64,000 nt of DNA from Bacillus sp. Marseille-Q3570 (GCF_946151055.1 NZ_CAMGYZ010000002.1:124001-188000), one strand, 5' to 3'. Shown: positions 19,986 through 29,622, counted from the first letter of the stretch. Numbers and translations: made by a program. Notes: generated by a model not told the origin, from the sequence alone.

Positions 19986-21372
19986 AAAAGAGACAAAGAA
20001 AATAGACGTACCAAAAGATGAGGTTCATGCTGCCATTTCTAAAGGAATCGGTGATGGGAAAAAGGAAAAACGGCTTCACAAACGTAAAAAATCCATCAAA
20101 GCCAGTGCAATTTTATCTAGTACCGCTGCTTCTATTGTACTTGCATCAGGATTTCTTTTTGCACCGGTGACGGAAGTTCTCGCTAAGGTGCCCTTCTTAA
20201 GTGCTGTCTATGAACATGCCCCATCAGTCGGAAATGAACTGTTCAATAGTAATCTCGTCACAGAGCTCAATCAGAAAGCGTCCGATAATGGTGTTGATGT
20301 AACCATTACAAGCGCTTACTATGATGGCAACATCATCGGAGTAACGTTCGAGGCACAGGGTGACCAATTGACCACTGAACATATGGATGAAGGAAACCGT
20401 CCTGTCGGCGGCCTTGCTTACGAAACATTTGATGGGAAAGAACTGAACCAATGGGGATCAGGCAGCTCGGGACTTCAAAAGGATGGCGATCACTTTGTCG
20501 GATCGATTGAGTTCTACAACCCTGAAGAACGTATTGCTGATAATTTTACTCTCCCGCTCACATTCACTCATTTAGGTGATGTAAACGGTAAATGGCGATT
20601 TGATATCCCAGTCGAGCGTATTCCTACTGAGGAAATCCAGGTGAACAAAAGCATTCGTTCAGAGGATGGTGTGTTCCAACTCCATGTGGAATCGATCATA
20701 AAGGGAAAAGCAACCACGATGATTGAGTATACCTATACGGTTCCTGAAAAAGAGGATACTTTGAATGTGTCAGTGTTTGATAATAATGAAAAAAGATTAG
20801 GTAAGTCCCATGCTGATGTTCTTCGTGTAGAAGAAAAAGATGTGTTCGTCCAGAAAACAGTACGTGAGTTATTTCCTAATAAGATAGACGAAAATGCTGA
20901 TTCTCTGATCATCTATGCTGAAACTGAACTTTATGATCAGGAGGTCCACCAGACATTAGATATGAATGCGCCGATAAAAATAAAGAGCAATCGATTTGAT
21001 TATCAAATTACTGTAGAAAATTTCAAACAAGAAAATGGTGAAGTAACAATAGATTTCAAGATCGATAATCTTGAAAATGGCCAGATCCGCGATGATCTCC
21101 TATTGAATTTTGCTGAATTTGTTCAACTGATTCCAACAGAACAGGTCCTTAAAAACAAGGACGGTAAACTCGACATCGAAAAAATGTTAAAGTATGAAAT
21201 CCGTAGCTATAATATCAAAGTCCGTAATAAAGATGATATGCGTTACCAATCAACCTTCCATATTGGTGAGAATACCGATATCCGGGAATACTCTCTGCTC
21301 GTTCCGTTCCCTACTTTGAGTCTGAACGACAAACCAGTCACTCTGGACCCACTAAAAATAGATCTAAAGTAA
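19966..21372 (+). CDS. DUF4179 membrane protein, probable anti-sigma factor
   Basis: A 468 aa type II membrane protein. A cytoplasmic basic N-terminus (about 1-45), one span (about 46-65), then DUF4179 (from FLSAVYEHAPSVG) and a large extracellular beta-rich domain. AAGGAG inside the sigma gene precedes its ATG, so the two are coupled. By analogy with DUF4179 partners it would hold the sigma factor at the membrane and release it on an envelope signal. Confidence 0.85.
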   Translation: MNKDWFEKETKKIDVPKDEVHAAISKGIGDGKKEKRLHKRKKSIKASAILSSTAASIVLASGFLFAPVTEVLAKVPFLSAVYEHAPSVGNELFNSNLVTELNQKASDNGVDVTITSAYYDGNIIGVTFEAQGDQLTTEHMDEGNRPVGGLAYETFDGKELNQWGSGSSGLQKDGDHFVGSIEFYNPEERIADNFTLPLTFTHLGDVNGKWRFDIPVERIPTEEIQVNKSIRSEDGVFQLHVESIIKGKATTMIEYTYTVPEKEDTLNVSVFDNNEKRLGKSHADVLRVEEKDVFVQKTVRELFPNKIDENADSLIIYAETELYDQEVHQTLDMNAPIKIKSNRFDYQITVENFKQENGEVTIDFKIDNLENGQIRDDLLLNFAEFVQLIPTEQVLKNKDGKLDIEKMLKYEIRSYNIKVRNKDDMRYQSTFHIGENTDIREYSLLVPFPTLSLNDKPVTLDPLKIDLK

Positions 21373-21377
21373 GGAAT

Positions 21378-21410
21378 AGGCTGAAGCGATAGGGCTTCAG
21401 CCTTCTTTAT
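21378..21410 (+). terminator. Terminator of the sigma/anti-sigma operon
   Basis: GGCTGAAGC and GCTTCAGCC arms followed by TTCTTT. Confidence 0.8.
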
Positions 21411-21443
21411 CACTGAGTCGGCATGAACAGAATAAAATTAGAA

Positions 21444-21935
21444 TCACTTTATCAATTCCAGAGCTAGTGATTCAATCTCGTCTACGATACTACTAATATC
21501 CTTGGTAGTATCAATCGTTCTTGTAGAACTTGCCTCAATGATATCTCCGAACTGTTCATAATCATCAATGATTTCTTTTCTTTCGGAATCAGACTTACCG
21601 TATTCATTTGTCGTTCTTTTTCGAATTCTTTCTAAAAGAATATCTAAAGGCGCTGATAAGAATATGATTTCATTAAAATATGGATAAAACTTTCCTTGAT
21701 TAGAAACCGTTCCAGAAACGAATAGGATTCCTTCATTATGTTCATTTACTACTTTTTTCATCTTATCCTCATCCCAGATCCATTCAGTTTCCAGTCGTTC
21801 ATGATTAAATACTTCTATTGATAATTGATTATAATCAGTATCAATTGTGTGATATCCTCTATTAGATAATTGCGCCAAAATAGTAGATTTTCCTGTTCCA
21901 GACAACCCAGTAATAAAGATTATAACCTTATTCAT
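21444..21935 (-). CDS. P-loop nucleotide kinase, AAA_18-like
   Basis: A 163 aa protein with Walker A GLSGTGKS (10-17), DTDYNQLS and the lid-like LERIRKRTTNEYGKS. Similar to shikimate/adenylate-kinase-like phosphotransferases of unknown substrate. A good site, AAGGATGAGGGG, precedes the ATG. Single gene. Confidence 0.8.
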   Translation of the reverse strand: MNKVIIFITGLSGTGKSTILAQLSNRGYHTIDTDYNQLSIEVFNHERLETEWIWDEDKMKKVVNEHNEGILFVSGTVSNQGKFYPYFNEIIFLSAPLDILLERIRKRTTNEYGKSDSERKEIIDDYEQFGDIIEASSTRTIDTTKDISSIVDEIESLALELIK

Positions 21936-22076
21936 CCCCTCATCCTTTCACATAACTTCGTCAGTCGTATATCTTCCTCCACTTTCCATCCGTCTTTTAT
22001 TATGTTATATGGGTGTTCCATGTTCAGCAATCGTAAACTCAGTGCTGCTGACAGGTATTTTCCAAGTAAAGGATTT

Positions 22077-22108
22077 AAAAAGACGCAAAGTCAATAATTT
22101 GCGCCTTT
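22077..22108 (-). terminator. Terminator of helD
   Basis: On the minus strand AAGGCGCAAA pairs with TTTGCGTCTT and is followed by TTTAAA. Confidence 0.8.
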
Positions 22109-22126
22109 TCTCGGATGGATATATTT

Positions 22127-24472
22127 TTACTGAACTTCCTTACTATTGCCCTGCTTTAGTCTCTCAGGTGAAACGTTGTGTAAAAAGGGGCTTGGAGCGC
22201 CTACTGTGTATAAATGCAGTTCATGCATAGCCCGCGTACAAGCCGTATAGAACAATCTGCGCAGACTTTCCTCTCCGTATACATGCTTTGAAGCGTCATA
22301 AATGATGACAGCATCGAATTCGATGCCTTTAGCTAAATACGCTGGAATGACAACGACACCTTGTTCATATTCAATCGACCCGCTTTTCACCAGTTTGAGA
22401 CCCTTTATACTGCTAAGGGCATCAAAGGCTGTATCGCATTCTGAAGCAGACTTGCATATAATCGCGATGGTATTGTATTGACGCCGCTGCAAGTCATCAA
22501 CTTTTGAAACGATATCATGGTGCAACTCAACGTGATCCGGCAGTCTGGTCAACTGCGGCTTTTCACCATCACGTTCAAAAGCATGAACCTGTTCACCATT
22601 CGGGATAAGTTCTCTTGTGAATTCTACGATCGGTTTTGTGGATCGGTAACTGCGAGTCAGGTTGATTGAATCTGTTTCTTCTGGTCCATATAAACTGGTG
22701 AGCGTGTTGAAATCGACTCTTTCACTAGCATGCGCGAATATCGCCTGATTGAAGTCTCCGAGCACTGTCATCCTTGCAAAAGGAAACAATCGTTTCAAAA
22801 ATTCGAATTGAAATGGTGAATAGTCTTGTGCTTCGTCGACCAGCACATGTTTAATCGAACTGTTCGTCTGGAAGCCTTGAATCAGTTCTTTCAAAAGCAA
22901 AAATGGGGTTGCATCTTCATAAAACAATTTACGTTCATCCAGCATCTTTACAGTCAATGAACAAATATCCGCCCATTCATCAGGTATGACCTCCTGAATC
23001 CCCAGTTTGCTGCTTGTATGCTCGCTGAAAAGCCGTTTATAGATTTCAATGATGTCGATATAACCCAGACTTCGGATCCGTTTCTTAAGAGGCTTGAATT
23101 TCTTTCGGATAATCATTTTTCCAAGTGCTTTTCTCTCCATATCATAGTCATCAAACTCAAATCCATCTTTTTCCTGTAACTGATTGTAAACTTTTTGATA
23201 TTCATCGTTACTAAGCAATTCAATTTCATCTTCCACCCATGGCTTTTTCCGTTCGAGCTTTTCCGCTTGCTCCACCTTCTTCATCATCCACTCTGTCAAC
23301 TTTTCCACTCTATTGTGAAACCGGAGTGAGGTATCGACACTATAAAACCGTTCTGTTATTTCTTCGGCAGAGATCAATCTTCTACCTCTGAAGTCAATTC
23401 CTATGAAAACCATTCCGGATGATTCAAGTGACTGTCTGTATGCCTTGAGCATTTCGAAAAAATGAGTAGATGCCTTAAAACGGATGTTTTCCATTCTAGA
23501 TTGATAAGAAGGGGATTCTGCCTCTGTCAATACATATTCAAGCTGTTCGTAAGGATCCTCGACTTGAAATGTACGGCTTAACCTGTAATCAAGATATTCC
23601 TGGAAAGTGACCTGCTGCATATTTTCTTCGCCAAGTTCCGGCAAGACTGTGGATACATAGTTATTAAACATCGCATTAGGTGAAAACAGGACGATTTGAT
23701 CAGCTTTCAGCCACTCACGATATTTATAAAGTAAATAGGCGATTCGCTGCAAAGCGGCTGATGTCTTGCCACTCCCCGCTGCACCCTGAACGATCAGAAG
23801 CCTCCCAAGATCATGCCGGATGATCTTGTTTTGTTCTTGTTGAATGGTAGCCACTATGCTGTGCATATATTTGTCAGTGCCTTTGCCAAGGACTTGCTGT
23901 AAAATCTCATCCCCAATCGTGAGACTGGTATCAAACATCGAATCTATGACTCCATCACGGATGATATACTGCCATTTCCTCTCTAGCATACCTTTGATTT
24001 TCCCTCCCGGTGTATCGTATACCGCAGGACCAGGCGGGAAATCATAGTACACACTTGAAATCGGGGCTCTCCAATCGTAAACCAGGAAGTTTTCACCACT
24101 TTTATCCGTTAGGGTGGAAACACCAATATATATATGTTCTGTATCAGAAATGCCTTCTTCAGTGAAATCAATTCTACCGAAGTATGGTGTCTCCTTCATG
24201 CGGCGCAATGAAGATAATCGCTTTACTGCTTGTTTATGAGTGCTTTGCCTGACAGACAGGTTCTGGGCTTGCTGCCTTAAGCTGATGATCGTTTCGAGAT
24301 AATCATCAAACGTATCGGTATTAACCTTTACGTCTTCCCAGAAGTGCTTCCGAATATCGATCACTTCTTCCTGACGCTGGGCTTTTTCATCTTCAAGCCC
24401 ACCGATCTGTTCCGTAATCGTCTCCATGACACTTGCCAATCTTTCTTGTTCCTTCTGTAGTCCTTTGTTCAT
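22127..24472 (-). CDS. helD: RNA polymerase-recycling ATPase HelD (UvrD-like)
   Basis: HelD removes stalled RNA polymerase from nucleic acid using ATP and associates with the delta subunit in Bacillus. The 781 aa protein has an N-terminal coiled-coil (about 1-90) that enters the polymerase secondary channel, then a superfamily 1 motor with Walker A GAAGSGKT (230-237), LVDEAQDYSP near 560 and LTRSYRST. AAAAGGAG precedes the ATG. Length fits the family. Confidence 0.94.
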   Translation of the reverse strand: MNKGLQKEQERLASVMETITEQIGGLEDEKAQRQEEVIDIRKHFWEDVKVNTDTFDDYLETIISLRQQAQNLSVRQSTHKQAVKRLSSLRRMKETPYFGRIDFTEEGISDTEHIYIGVSTLTDKSGENFLVYDWRAPISSVYYDFPPGPAVYDTPGGKIKGMLERKWQYIIRDGVIDSMFDTSLTIGDEILQQVLGKGTDKYMHSIVATIQQEQNKIIRHDLGRLLIVQGAAGSGKTSAALQRIAYLLYKYREWLKADQIVLFSPNAMFNNYVSTVLPELGEENMQQVTFQEYLDYRLSRTFQVEDPYEQLEYVLTEAESPSYQSRMENIRFKASTHFFEMLKAYRQSLESSGMVFIGIDFRGRRLISAEEITERFYSVDTSLRFHNRVEKLTEWMMKKVEQAEKLERKKPWVEDEIELLSNDEYQKVYNQLQEKDGFEFDDYDMERKALGKMIIRKKFKPLKKRIRSLGYIDIIEIYKRLFSEHTSSKLGIQEVIPDEWADICSLTVKMLDERKLFYEDATPFLLLKELIQGFQTNSSIKHVLVDEAQDYSPFQFEFLKRLFPFARMTVLGDFNQAIFAHASERVDFNTLTSLYGPEETDSINLTRSYRSTKPIVEFTRELIPNGEQVHAFERDGEKPQLTRLPDHVELHHDIVSKVDDLQRRQYNTIAIICKSASECDTAFDALSSIKGLKLVKSGSIEYEQGVVVIPAYLAKGIEFDAVIIYDASKHVYGEESLRRLFYTACTRAMHELHLYTVGAPSPFLHNVSPERLKQGNSKEVQ

Positions 24473-24995
24473 ATAAGCACTCCTTTTACAATGGCTTGGT
24501 TAAAGACTGATGTTGATTTTCTGGAAATTCAACTTCGTTGTTGGATTGCGGGTAATTTCACTTGAACCTGAAAAAATTAGTAATCGGGGTTGACGGGAGA
24601 TTTCCTATGGTGTAAAATTAAAATAGGGATACTATGCACTTATTCATAATATGAATGTGCATCTATATTAAATTACCACACTTTTCCCTTCTTATCAAGA
24701 CCTTCAACAATTTCTCTCCGTACCAATTTCAAACAAAATATAGCGTAGGCTAACTATCTTTTGTTGAAATTAGTCTTTTCCTGCTGTTAAACGAATGTAC
24801 AACTCTCTTCAAATGACTGCCTTTTATTTCAAATGATCAAATCTGATCAACCCATCATTGTCATTTTATAATAAAGAGACATATCCTATTCCGGACATGC
24901 CCCTTTAACGAACAATGAACGCTATCCGATCTTCTTGAATGGCGTCCAATTATTTAATAATAAAAATGTAAACAGTGTTTCTTCGTTTATATTTA
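24473..24995. other. 523 bp intergenic region with an orphan promoter
   Basis: No credible gene. It holds one strong plus-strand promoter (listed separately) and, at 24635-24664, a long AT-rich hairpin (ATGCAC/GTGCAT with inner ATTCATA/TATGAAT). The two frames at the hairpin are only six codons. Confidence 0.5.
24590..24618 (+). promoter_or_regulatory. Orphan sigma-A-type promoter
   Basis: TTGACG (24590-24595), 17 bp, TAAAAT (24613-24618). No plus-strand gene lies downstream; the first transcribed bases would fold into the hairpin at 24635-24664. It could drive a small RNA. Confidence 0.5.
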
Positions 24996-25346
24996 TTATT
25001 TCCTCAAAATCTTCTCCATCGCTTTTCCCTTTGCTAACTCATCGATCAGCTTATCCAAATAGCGTATTTCCTGCATCGTTGGTTCTTCGATATCCTCTAC
25101 TCGGACTCCGCAGACTACACCTTTGATCAAAGCCCGTGAGGGATTCAATTGCGGAGCTTCGGCAAAGAAGGTCTCAAAGTCTGTCTGCTTTTCTAGTTGT
25201 ACTTCTAACTCTTCCTGGCTATATCCAGTCAACCAACGAGTGATTTCATCGACTTCTGATTTCGTACGCCCTTTTTTCTCTGCTTTCGCAATATAATGGG
25301 GATAGACACTTGCGACACTCATTGTATAAATCTTATGTTTAGTCAT
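24996..25346 (-). CDS. DUF2200 family protein
   Basis: A small cytoplasmic protein (116 aa) matching the DUF2200 pattern: [33 protein letters not shown] and [18 protein letters not shown]. Function unknown. Start at the ATG 25346 after GGGAGGTG; upstream in-frame codons are not family-like. Confidence 0.85.
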   Translation of the reverse strand: MTKHKIYTMSVASVYPHYIAKAEKKGRTKSEVDEITRWLTGYSQEELEVQLEKQTDFETFFAEAPQLNPSRALIKGVVCGVRVEDIEEPTMQEIRYLDKLIDELAKGKAMEKILRK

Positions 25347-25456
25347 AATACACCTCCCTTGATTTCCAATGATGAATAACATAACAGTCAGCTTTCATCC
25401 CACTATGCCCTTTTTTATAGTCATCCGGAGGAACCCTGGTAACGCAGGAAGGTAGC

Positions 25457-26191
25457 CTAGGTACCGAGATCGTCAGACCGTCCGGCAGCCAGGCGGGACC
25501 ACTGGGCGGTCGGGCGGCCGTCCATCTGAAACTGACCACCTTTTGAGCCCCAACGCTGCGGCCAGCCCTCGGGTGAATCCTCCCAAAACTCCTGACGGCC
25601 GTAAATAGTCAGGTCGAGCAGTCCGTATGACGGTGCCATCCGTTCGTTGCCGCGGCCTGTTGTCCAGTAGGTCTCGTAAACCTTATCGCCATCCCGGAGA
25701 TAACTGACCAGGATGCCGAAGTGCCGGTCAACGATCAACTGGTCCGCGGTGTCCTGGGGCACCGAGTACCAGGGAACCGTCCAGCCCATGAAATCGCGAT
25801 ACCGCGAGCTCTCCTCATACGGCCCCTGACAGAAAGTCGCGTAGCTGACGTCCCGCGAGTTCAGATAGGACAGCTCGTTGATATGAGTCGTGGAGAAGGT
25901 GCAGCCCTCGCACTGCTCCGCGGCGGGTTTGCCTGTGTGCCACATGTGAAAGTAGGCGATCAGCTGGTGGCGTCCCTCGAAAGTCTCCAGCAGCGTGACC
26001 GGGCCATCCGGGCCGATCAGCAGGATGGACGAGTCCACCTCGACCATCGGCAGCCGCCGACGGGCTGCCGCAATTGCGTCACCTTCTCGGGTATGCACCT
26101 TTTCCCGGATCCGCAACTCATCCAGTTTGGACTGCCAGGTGGCCCGGTCGACCACTGGTGGCCGCGTAGAAGTGTTGAAATATTGATTCAT
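25457..26191 (-). CDS. DUF899 thioredoxin-like protein, unusually GC-rich
   Basis: A 244 aa DUF899 protein (thioredoxin-fold, predicted dithiol-disulfide type): PPVVDRATWQSKLDELR, YFHMWHT and CEGCTF, then TFCQGPYEESSRYRDFMGW. Its codons are strongly G/C-ending (by eye around 60% GC) against about 42% nearby, while the first nine codons are AT-rich like the host. This suggests transfer from a high-GC donor such as an actinobacterium. GAGAGGGG precedes the ATG. Role unknown. Confidence 0.85.
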   Translation of the reverse strand: MNQYFNTSTRPPVVDRATWQSKLDELRIREKVHTREGDAIAAARRRLPMVEVDSSILLIGPDGPVTLLETFEGRHQLIAYFHMWHTGKPAAEQCEGCTFSTTHINELSYLNSRDVSYATFCQGPYEESSRYRDFMGWTVPWYSVPQDTADQLIVDRHFGILVSYLRDGDKVYETYWTTGRGNERMAPSYGLLDLTIYGRQEFWEDSPEGWPQRWGSKGGQFQMDGRPTAQWSRLAAGRSDDLGT

Positions 26192-26388
26192 GTAATCATC
26201 CCCTCTCGCTATTGTTCATTTACACAATCAAAGTTTATCCACATACATACAAAGGACTTCTTCTCAAGTGCTTATAATTCCCTCACTATTGCCGTGTCAT
26301 CATTCTTTCTTATTCAATTAAATGGTCCTATTGTGGATTGATATAGGAAGTTATTATTCCAGAAATGATGCCCCTTTCTTGAATATCT

Positions 26389-26979
26389 TCAACTTTCAAT
26401 GACGAAATCGGCTTTTTTAAGAGGTACGACGGTTCTTAAATAAAAATCTTCTGCTTTCCAATATCTATTGTAGAACTTTTCAATGTTCTCTTGAGATGTG
26501 TCACTTTCCCTCTGGAACCGGTCATTTCTTGAACAATGCAAATAGGCGATAAAATCAAAGTGCTTCACCCACTCATTTCTTTGCAGAAAAACCCCTTCTA
26601 TTATGATCAGAGCTTGCTCAGGCAGATTTATGCATTTGGTGATGTGACGATCTTGTTCATCTTGATAAAACGGCAATTTCAAACTGTTAGAGCTTTTTAT
26701 CTTATTGAACAAGTTCTCCTTCAACCATTGCACATCCCATTGAAGCTGATAATGTTCATACCATTCCTCATTTCCTGTATCATAGCGATCCATACGTGCC
26801 GTGATATGATCATCGATATGTATGATCCGATGAGGAATTTTCCTATCGATTAATGACTGGTTAAGTTTCTTTACGAAGGTTGTCTTTCCTGAGCGGCTCA
26901 AGCCGTCAATGCCGATGATGTAACGGCCTTCAGGGTACTGCGGAATCTTATCCAGTATTGTTTCTATATCATCTTCCAT
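26389..26979 (-). CDS. Uridine kinase-like P-loop phosphotransferase
   Basis: A 196 aa protein with Walker A GLSRSGKT (26-33), an IHIDDHI acidic segment, IIEGVFLQR and LHCSRNDRFQRE, the layout of uridine kinase/phosphoribulokinase-like enzymes. Exact substrate unknown. Last gene of a tightly spaced minus-strand run (11 nt after the HEPN-like/CBS gene). Confidence 0.82.
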   Translation of the reverse strand: MEDDIETILDKIPQYPEGRYIIGIDGLSRSGKTTFVKKLNQSLIDRKIPHRIIHIDDHITARMDRYDTGNEEWYEHYQLQWDVQWLKENLFNKIKSSNSLKLPFYQDEQDRHITKCINLPEQALIIIEGVFLQRNEWVKHFDFIAYLHCSRNDRFQRESDTSQENIEKFYNRYWKAEDFYLRTVVPLKKADFVIES

Positions 26980-26990
26980 CTTCCTTCTCC

Positions 26991-27716
26991 CTATTTTCCG
27001 TCTTCCTTATAATCGATTTCGATAAGATCCCAGGCTGTCACAACACCAAGCGGGGTTTCATCCTTTTTACCGTTTTCTGTTATAATCACGGCTTCAAGGT
27101 CATCTCCGTTTTGATGGTAACTTTCATATAAATCTTCTATTTCAAAAATGTTGATGGATTTCCGTGCAAAGGCGACTGGATGATTCTTTTCATATTCAAG
27201 AATGTTTTTAACCTGATAGTTTGAGAGATCGACAATGCTGTTGACCACGTGATCTGCCATCCAATTTACAAGTGCACTTGCTGATAAAAGACCAATGCAT
27301 GCTTTGTTATGATAGATAGGGTATTGAGCGTAGGAGTAGTCACGCATCTGCTGGACCACATATTCAATGCTGTCTTCATAATCAAAACAGATGACATTTT
27401 TTGTTGCGATTGTAAGGGCGTAATTGGGTTTTGAGAGGATCTCAGCAATCTTTTCAATCCGTACGACGACTTCCGGATGCGGCTCAGCAATGTAGAATCC
27501 CAGTTTTGTTTTATCGTGTACTAAAGCATTTCTGAGCTTGCTATATTGATAGAGCTCTTCATGGAATGTTGAAATTACTTTATGCTTACTTCCATGTCGG
27601 ACAAGGGCAGAAAATTTATCCGTATTGATCTTGATCATTTTCTTCAGAGACTCATGGATTTGATTGAATGCAACTTCAAACCGCTCTGACAATGTATACT
27701 CTTTAGCGACTTTCAT
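26991..27716 (-). CDS. HEPN-like and CBS-domain protein
   Basis: A 241 aa protein. The N-terminal helical part contains LRNALVHD, an R-x4-H motif as in HEPN-fold proteins, many of which are RNases. The C-terminal part has two CBS modules (YAQYPIYHNKACIGLLSASA and VIITENGKK with VVTAWDLIEID), which usually bind adenine nucleotides. The start is the ATG at 27716, overlapping the preceding stop as TGATG and with AAGGAA upstream. Whether the HEPN site is active is unknown. Confidence 0.75.
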   Translation of the reverse strand: MKVAKEYTLSERFEVAFNQIHESLKKMIKINTDKFSALVRHGSKHKVISTFHEELYQYSKLRNALVHDKTKLGFYIAEPHPEVVVRIEKIAEILSKPNYALTIATKNVICFDYEDSIEYVVQQMRDYSYAQYPIYHNKACIGLLSASALVNWMADHVVNSIVDLSNYQVKNILEYEKNHPVAFARKSINIFEIEDLYESYHQNGDDLEAVIITENGKKDETPLGVVTAWDLIEIDYKEDGK

Positions 27717-28222
27717 CAATTCGTTTTCCTTCCACAATAGGGTGTTTTTATAGGTTTACTTAACAAGATTTCATCCCTGATTGGAATCCCATTGTCAGCA
27801 AACAGCGATATTTCTGGTTTGATTTTTCTGCATTCATCAACTGCATTCACAAAAATTTCTGTGAGCCGGTATCCCCTCTTCTGATAAAATCCTAATGCAT
27901 GCAGATTATCATTCGTTGTGATGAGTTTGACACGATCGCAATCTTTTTCTTTTGCGTAAGTCTCAAGCTTATGTAATAACGTACTTCCGATTCCTTGATT
28001 GTCTTGGAGACTATCCAATGATATGATTTCACATTCGTTATTTTCGATGATATATGTAATTAGTCCCAAAAGTGCTCCATCATCCTCAATGACCGCAAAA
28101 CCATCGAGTTGATCACAATGATAGACGCCTGTAGACAGGACCATCATCATGCTTCCCCACTGTTCTATGAAAAAGTTTATTATTTTCTCTTTGTCCAATA
28201 TATTTGTTGAAATGACGTCCAT
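27716..28222 (-). CDS. GNAT N-acetyltransferase
   Basis: A 168 aa GNAT protein with GLITYIIENNECEIISLDSL, the acetyl-CoA loop DNQGIGSTLLHKLE and the final GFYQKRGYRLTE. AAAGGGGAT precedes the ATG. It is coupled to the next gene through a TGATG overlap. Substrate unknown. Confidence 0.86.
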   Translation of the reverse strand: MDVISTNILDKEKIINFFIEQWGSMMMVLSTGVYHCDQLDGFAVIEDDGALLGLITYIIENNECEIISLDSLQDNQGIGSTLLHKLETYAKEKDCDRVKLITTNDNLHALGFYQKRGYRLTEIFVNAVDECRKIKPEISLFADNGIPIRDEILLSKPIKTPYCGRKTN

Positions 28223-28235
28223 GTTGAGATCCCCT

Positions 28236-28730
28236 TTATAATCGAAACGAACAGATGATGAGGAATGCTAATGTCAAAAACAGAATGCCCAGGGTGACAG
28301 GTAAATCCCACCATGGGAGGTTTACATGGCTACCTTTTGCAACCTGAACAGTCCGCCATGTTAGTAAAATAAAGAAAATCAACAATTCATTTTTGATGAC
28401 GTTGATCATCATACTAGCATTCTTGTATTGTTTTTCAGCATTTTCTTCTGTCAAATTGATATAGTTATACACATGTGGATATTTCTCCAGAACGGACAAA
28501 CCAATCCACATGCTGATGCCAATAAAAAGCAGGAGCCAAATCAGGCCTTTATGCCCCCAATTATCCGGCTCGCCTGCAAAATTAAAATGAACAGGAACAT
28601 TATCCGGTAATGAGGACCATTGCATCAAAAGATACACAATGACCCATCCGGATAAAAACATTCCCATGTTATCTAATATCCTTTCAAATCTTGTCTTTTC
28701 TATCTTTATGATCGGACGGTGTTGCTCCAT
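28236..28730 (-). CDS. DUF1648 membrane protein
   Basis: A 164 aa protein with four membrane spans and the DUF1648 signature LPDNVPVHFNFAGEPDNWGHK. DUF1648 is the N-terminal domain of SdpI-like proteins; here the SdpI part is absent. Function unknown. AAGGGG precedes the ATG; 13 nt before the GNAT gene. Confidence 0.82.
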   Translation of the reverse strand: MEQHRPIIKIEKTRFERILDNMGMFLSGWVIVYLLMQWSSLPDNVPVHFNFAGEPDNWGHKGLIWLLLFIGISMWIGLSVLEKYPHVYNYINLTEENAEKQYKNASMMINVIKNELLIFFILLTWRTVQVAKGSHVNLPWWDLPVTLGILFLTLAFLIICSFRL

Positions 28731-28742
28731 TGTACCCCTTCC

Positions 28743-29159
28743 CTATGTAATCTGATACTTCTCTTTGAATTCCGGGCTCAGCTCGCTCCATACGTCGAAT
28801 TTGTTGCCATCAAGATCATAAAAGACGAAGTTGTTTCCGGAGTGCCCTCGGTCCTCGATTTCTCCCACTCTCACATCCTGTTTCAGAAACTCTCCATGGA
28901 GTTCTTCCAGTGCATGCAGCCCGTTCACTTCGAATGTCAGGGAAAAGCGTTCATTCCCCTCTGCATCTTTAAAATTGGCAGACTGGTCGGTATCTGATTT
29001 CACTAGGAAGAAACTCTGATTCGCCAGGTTGATGATCGCCTTGTTTTCATCAAGATAATTCGTCTCTGCACCAAGCTTCAGTTCGTACCATTCTGCTGCT
29101 CTCGCTACATTACTTACTGGGATATAGGTGGTACCGACCCGTAATAGTTTTTCTTTCAT
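28743..29159 (-). CDS. VOC superfamily (glyoxalase-like) protein
   Basis: A 138 aa single-domain VOC protein: TYIPVSNVARAAEWYELKLG and the C-terminal NFVFYDLDGNKFDVWSE, including metal-ligand-like positions. Such proteins are dioxygenases, isomerases or drug-resistance proteins; substrate unknown. AAAGGAG lies 8 nt before the ATG. Confidence 0.84.
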   Translation of the reverse strand: MKEKLLRVGTTYIPVSNVARAAEWYELKLGAETNYLDENKAIINLANQSFFLVKSDTDQSANFKDAEGNERFSLTFEVNGLHALEELHGEFLKQDVRVGEIEDRGHSGNNFVFYDLDGNKFDVWSELSPEFKEKYQIT

Positions 29160-29161
29160 TT

Positions 29162-29533
29162 TTAAAACTCCTTTCCAGTTGCACTTAGATCTTCAAACAA
29201 CCCGATTAGATTTCCGTCTGAGTCCTCGAATGTCAACCAGGCTGCCGGAACACCTTCGCGCGTATTGACTTGTTCAAGTTCAATAGCTAATTCATCCATG
29301 AGTCGTTGTCTTTCTGCTTTTATATCCGTTACACCAAGTCGAATCGGTCCATTTCCGATTGCTGGATTTCCTTCAGCTACTTGAATCCATGTACCTTGAA
29401 GCAATTCCCATTCTGCAAAACCTTCATGCGGTATGAAGTCCGGCTGCCGGTTGAATAATACGCCATACCATTTCATACCTTTTTCAAAATCAGTTACTCT
29501 GACTTGAAAGGTAACCCCAGTCAAAATTCCCAT
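29162..29533 (-). CDS. VOC superfamily (glyoxalase-like) protein
   Basis: A 123 aa VOC protein with VTFQVRVTDFEKGMKWYG and FEDSDGNLIGLFED. It ends 2 nt before the next VOC gene, so the two form a pair that may heterodimerise or act on related substrates. First gene of the minus-strand run down to 26389. Confidence 0.84.
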   Translation of the reverse strand: MGILTGVTFQVRVTDFEKGMKWYGVLFNRQPDFIPHEGFAEWELLQGTWIQVAEGNPAIGNGPIRLGVTDIKAERQRLMDELAIELEQVNTREGVPAAWLTFEDSDGNLIGLFEDLSATGKEF

Positions 29534-29622
29534 ACGTTAACTCCTTTATCTTTTCATCAGTATGTAGTTCAATAATTTACTGATATTCCCTTCATTTTCA
29601 CTGAAGAAATATCAGGTTTAAA

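Noticed and set aside
25721-26341. Long plus-strand frame opposite the DUF899 gene
   Set aside because: A shadow frame favoured by the high GC content of the real minus-strand gene; no signals of its own.
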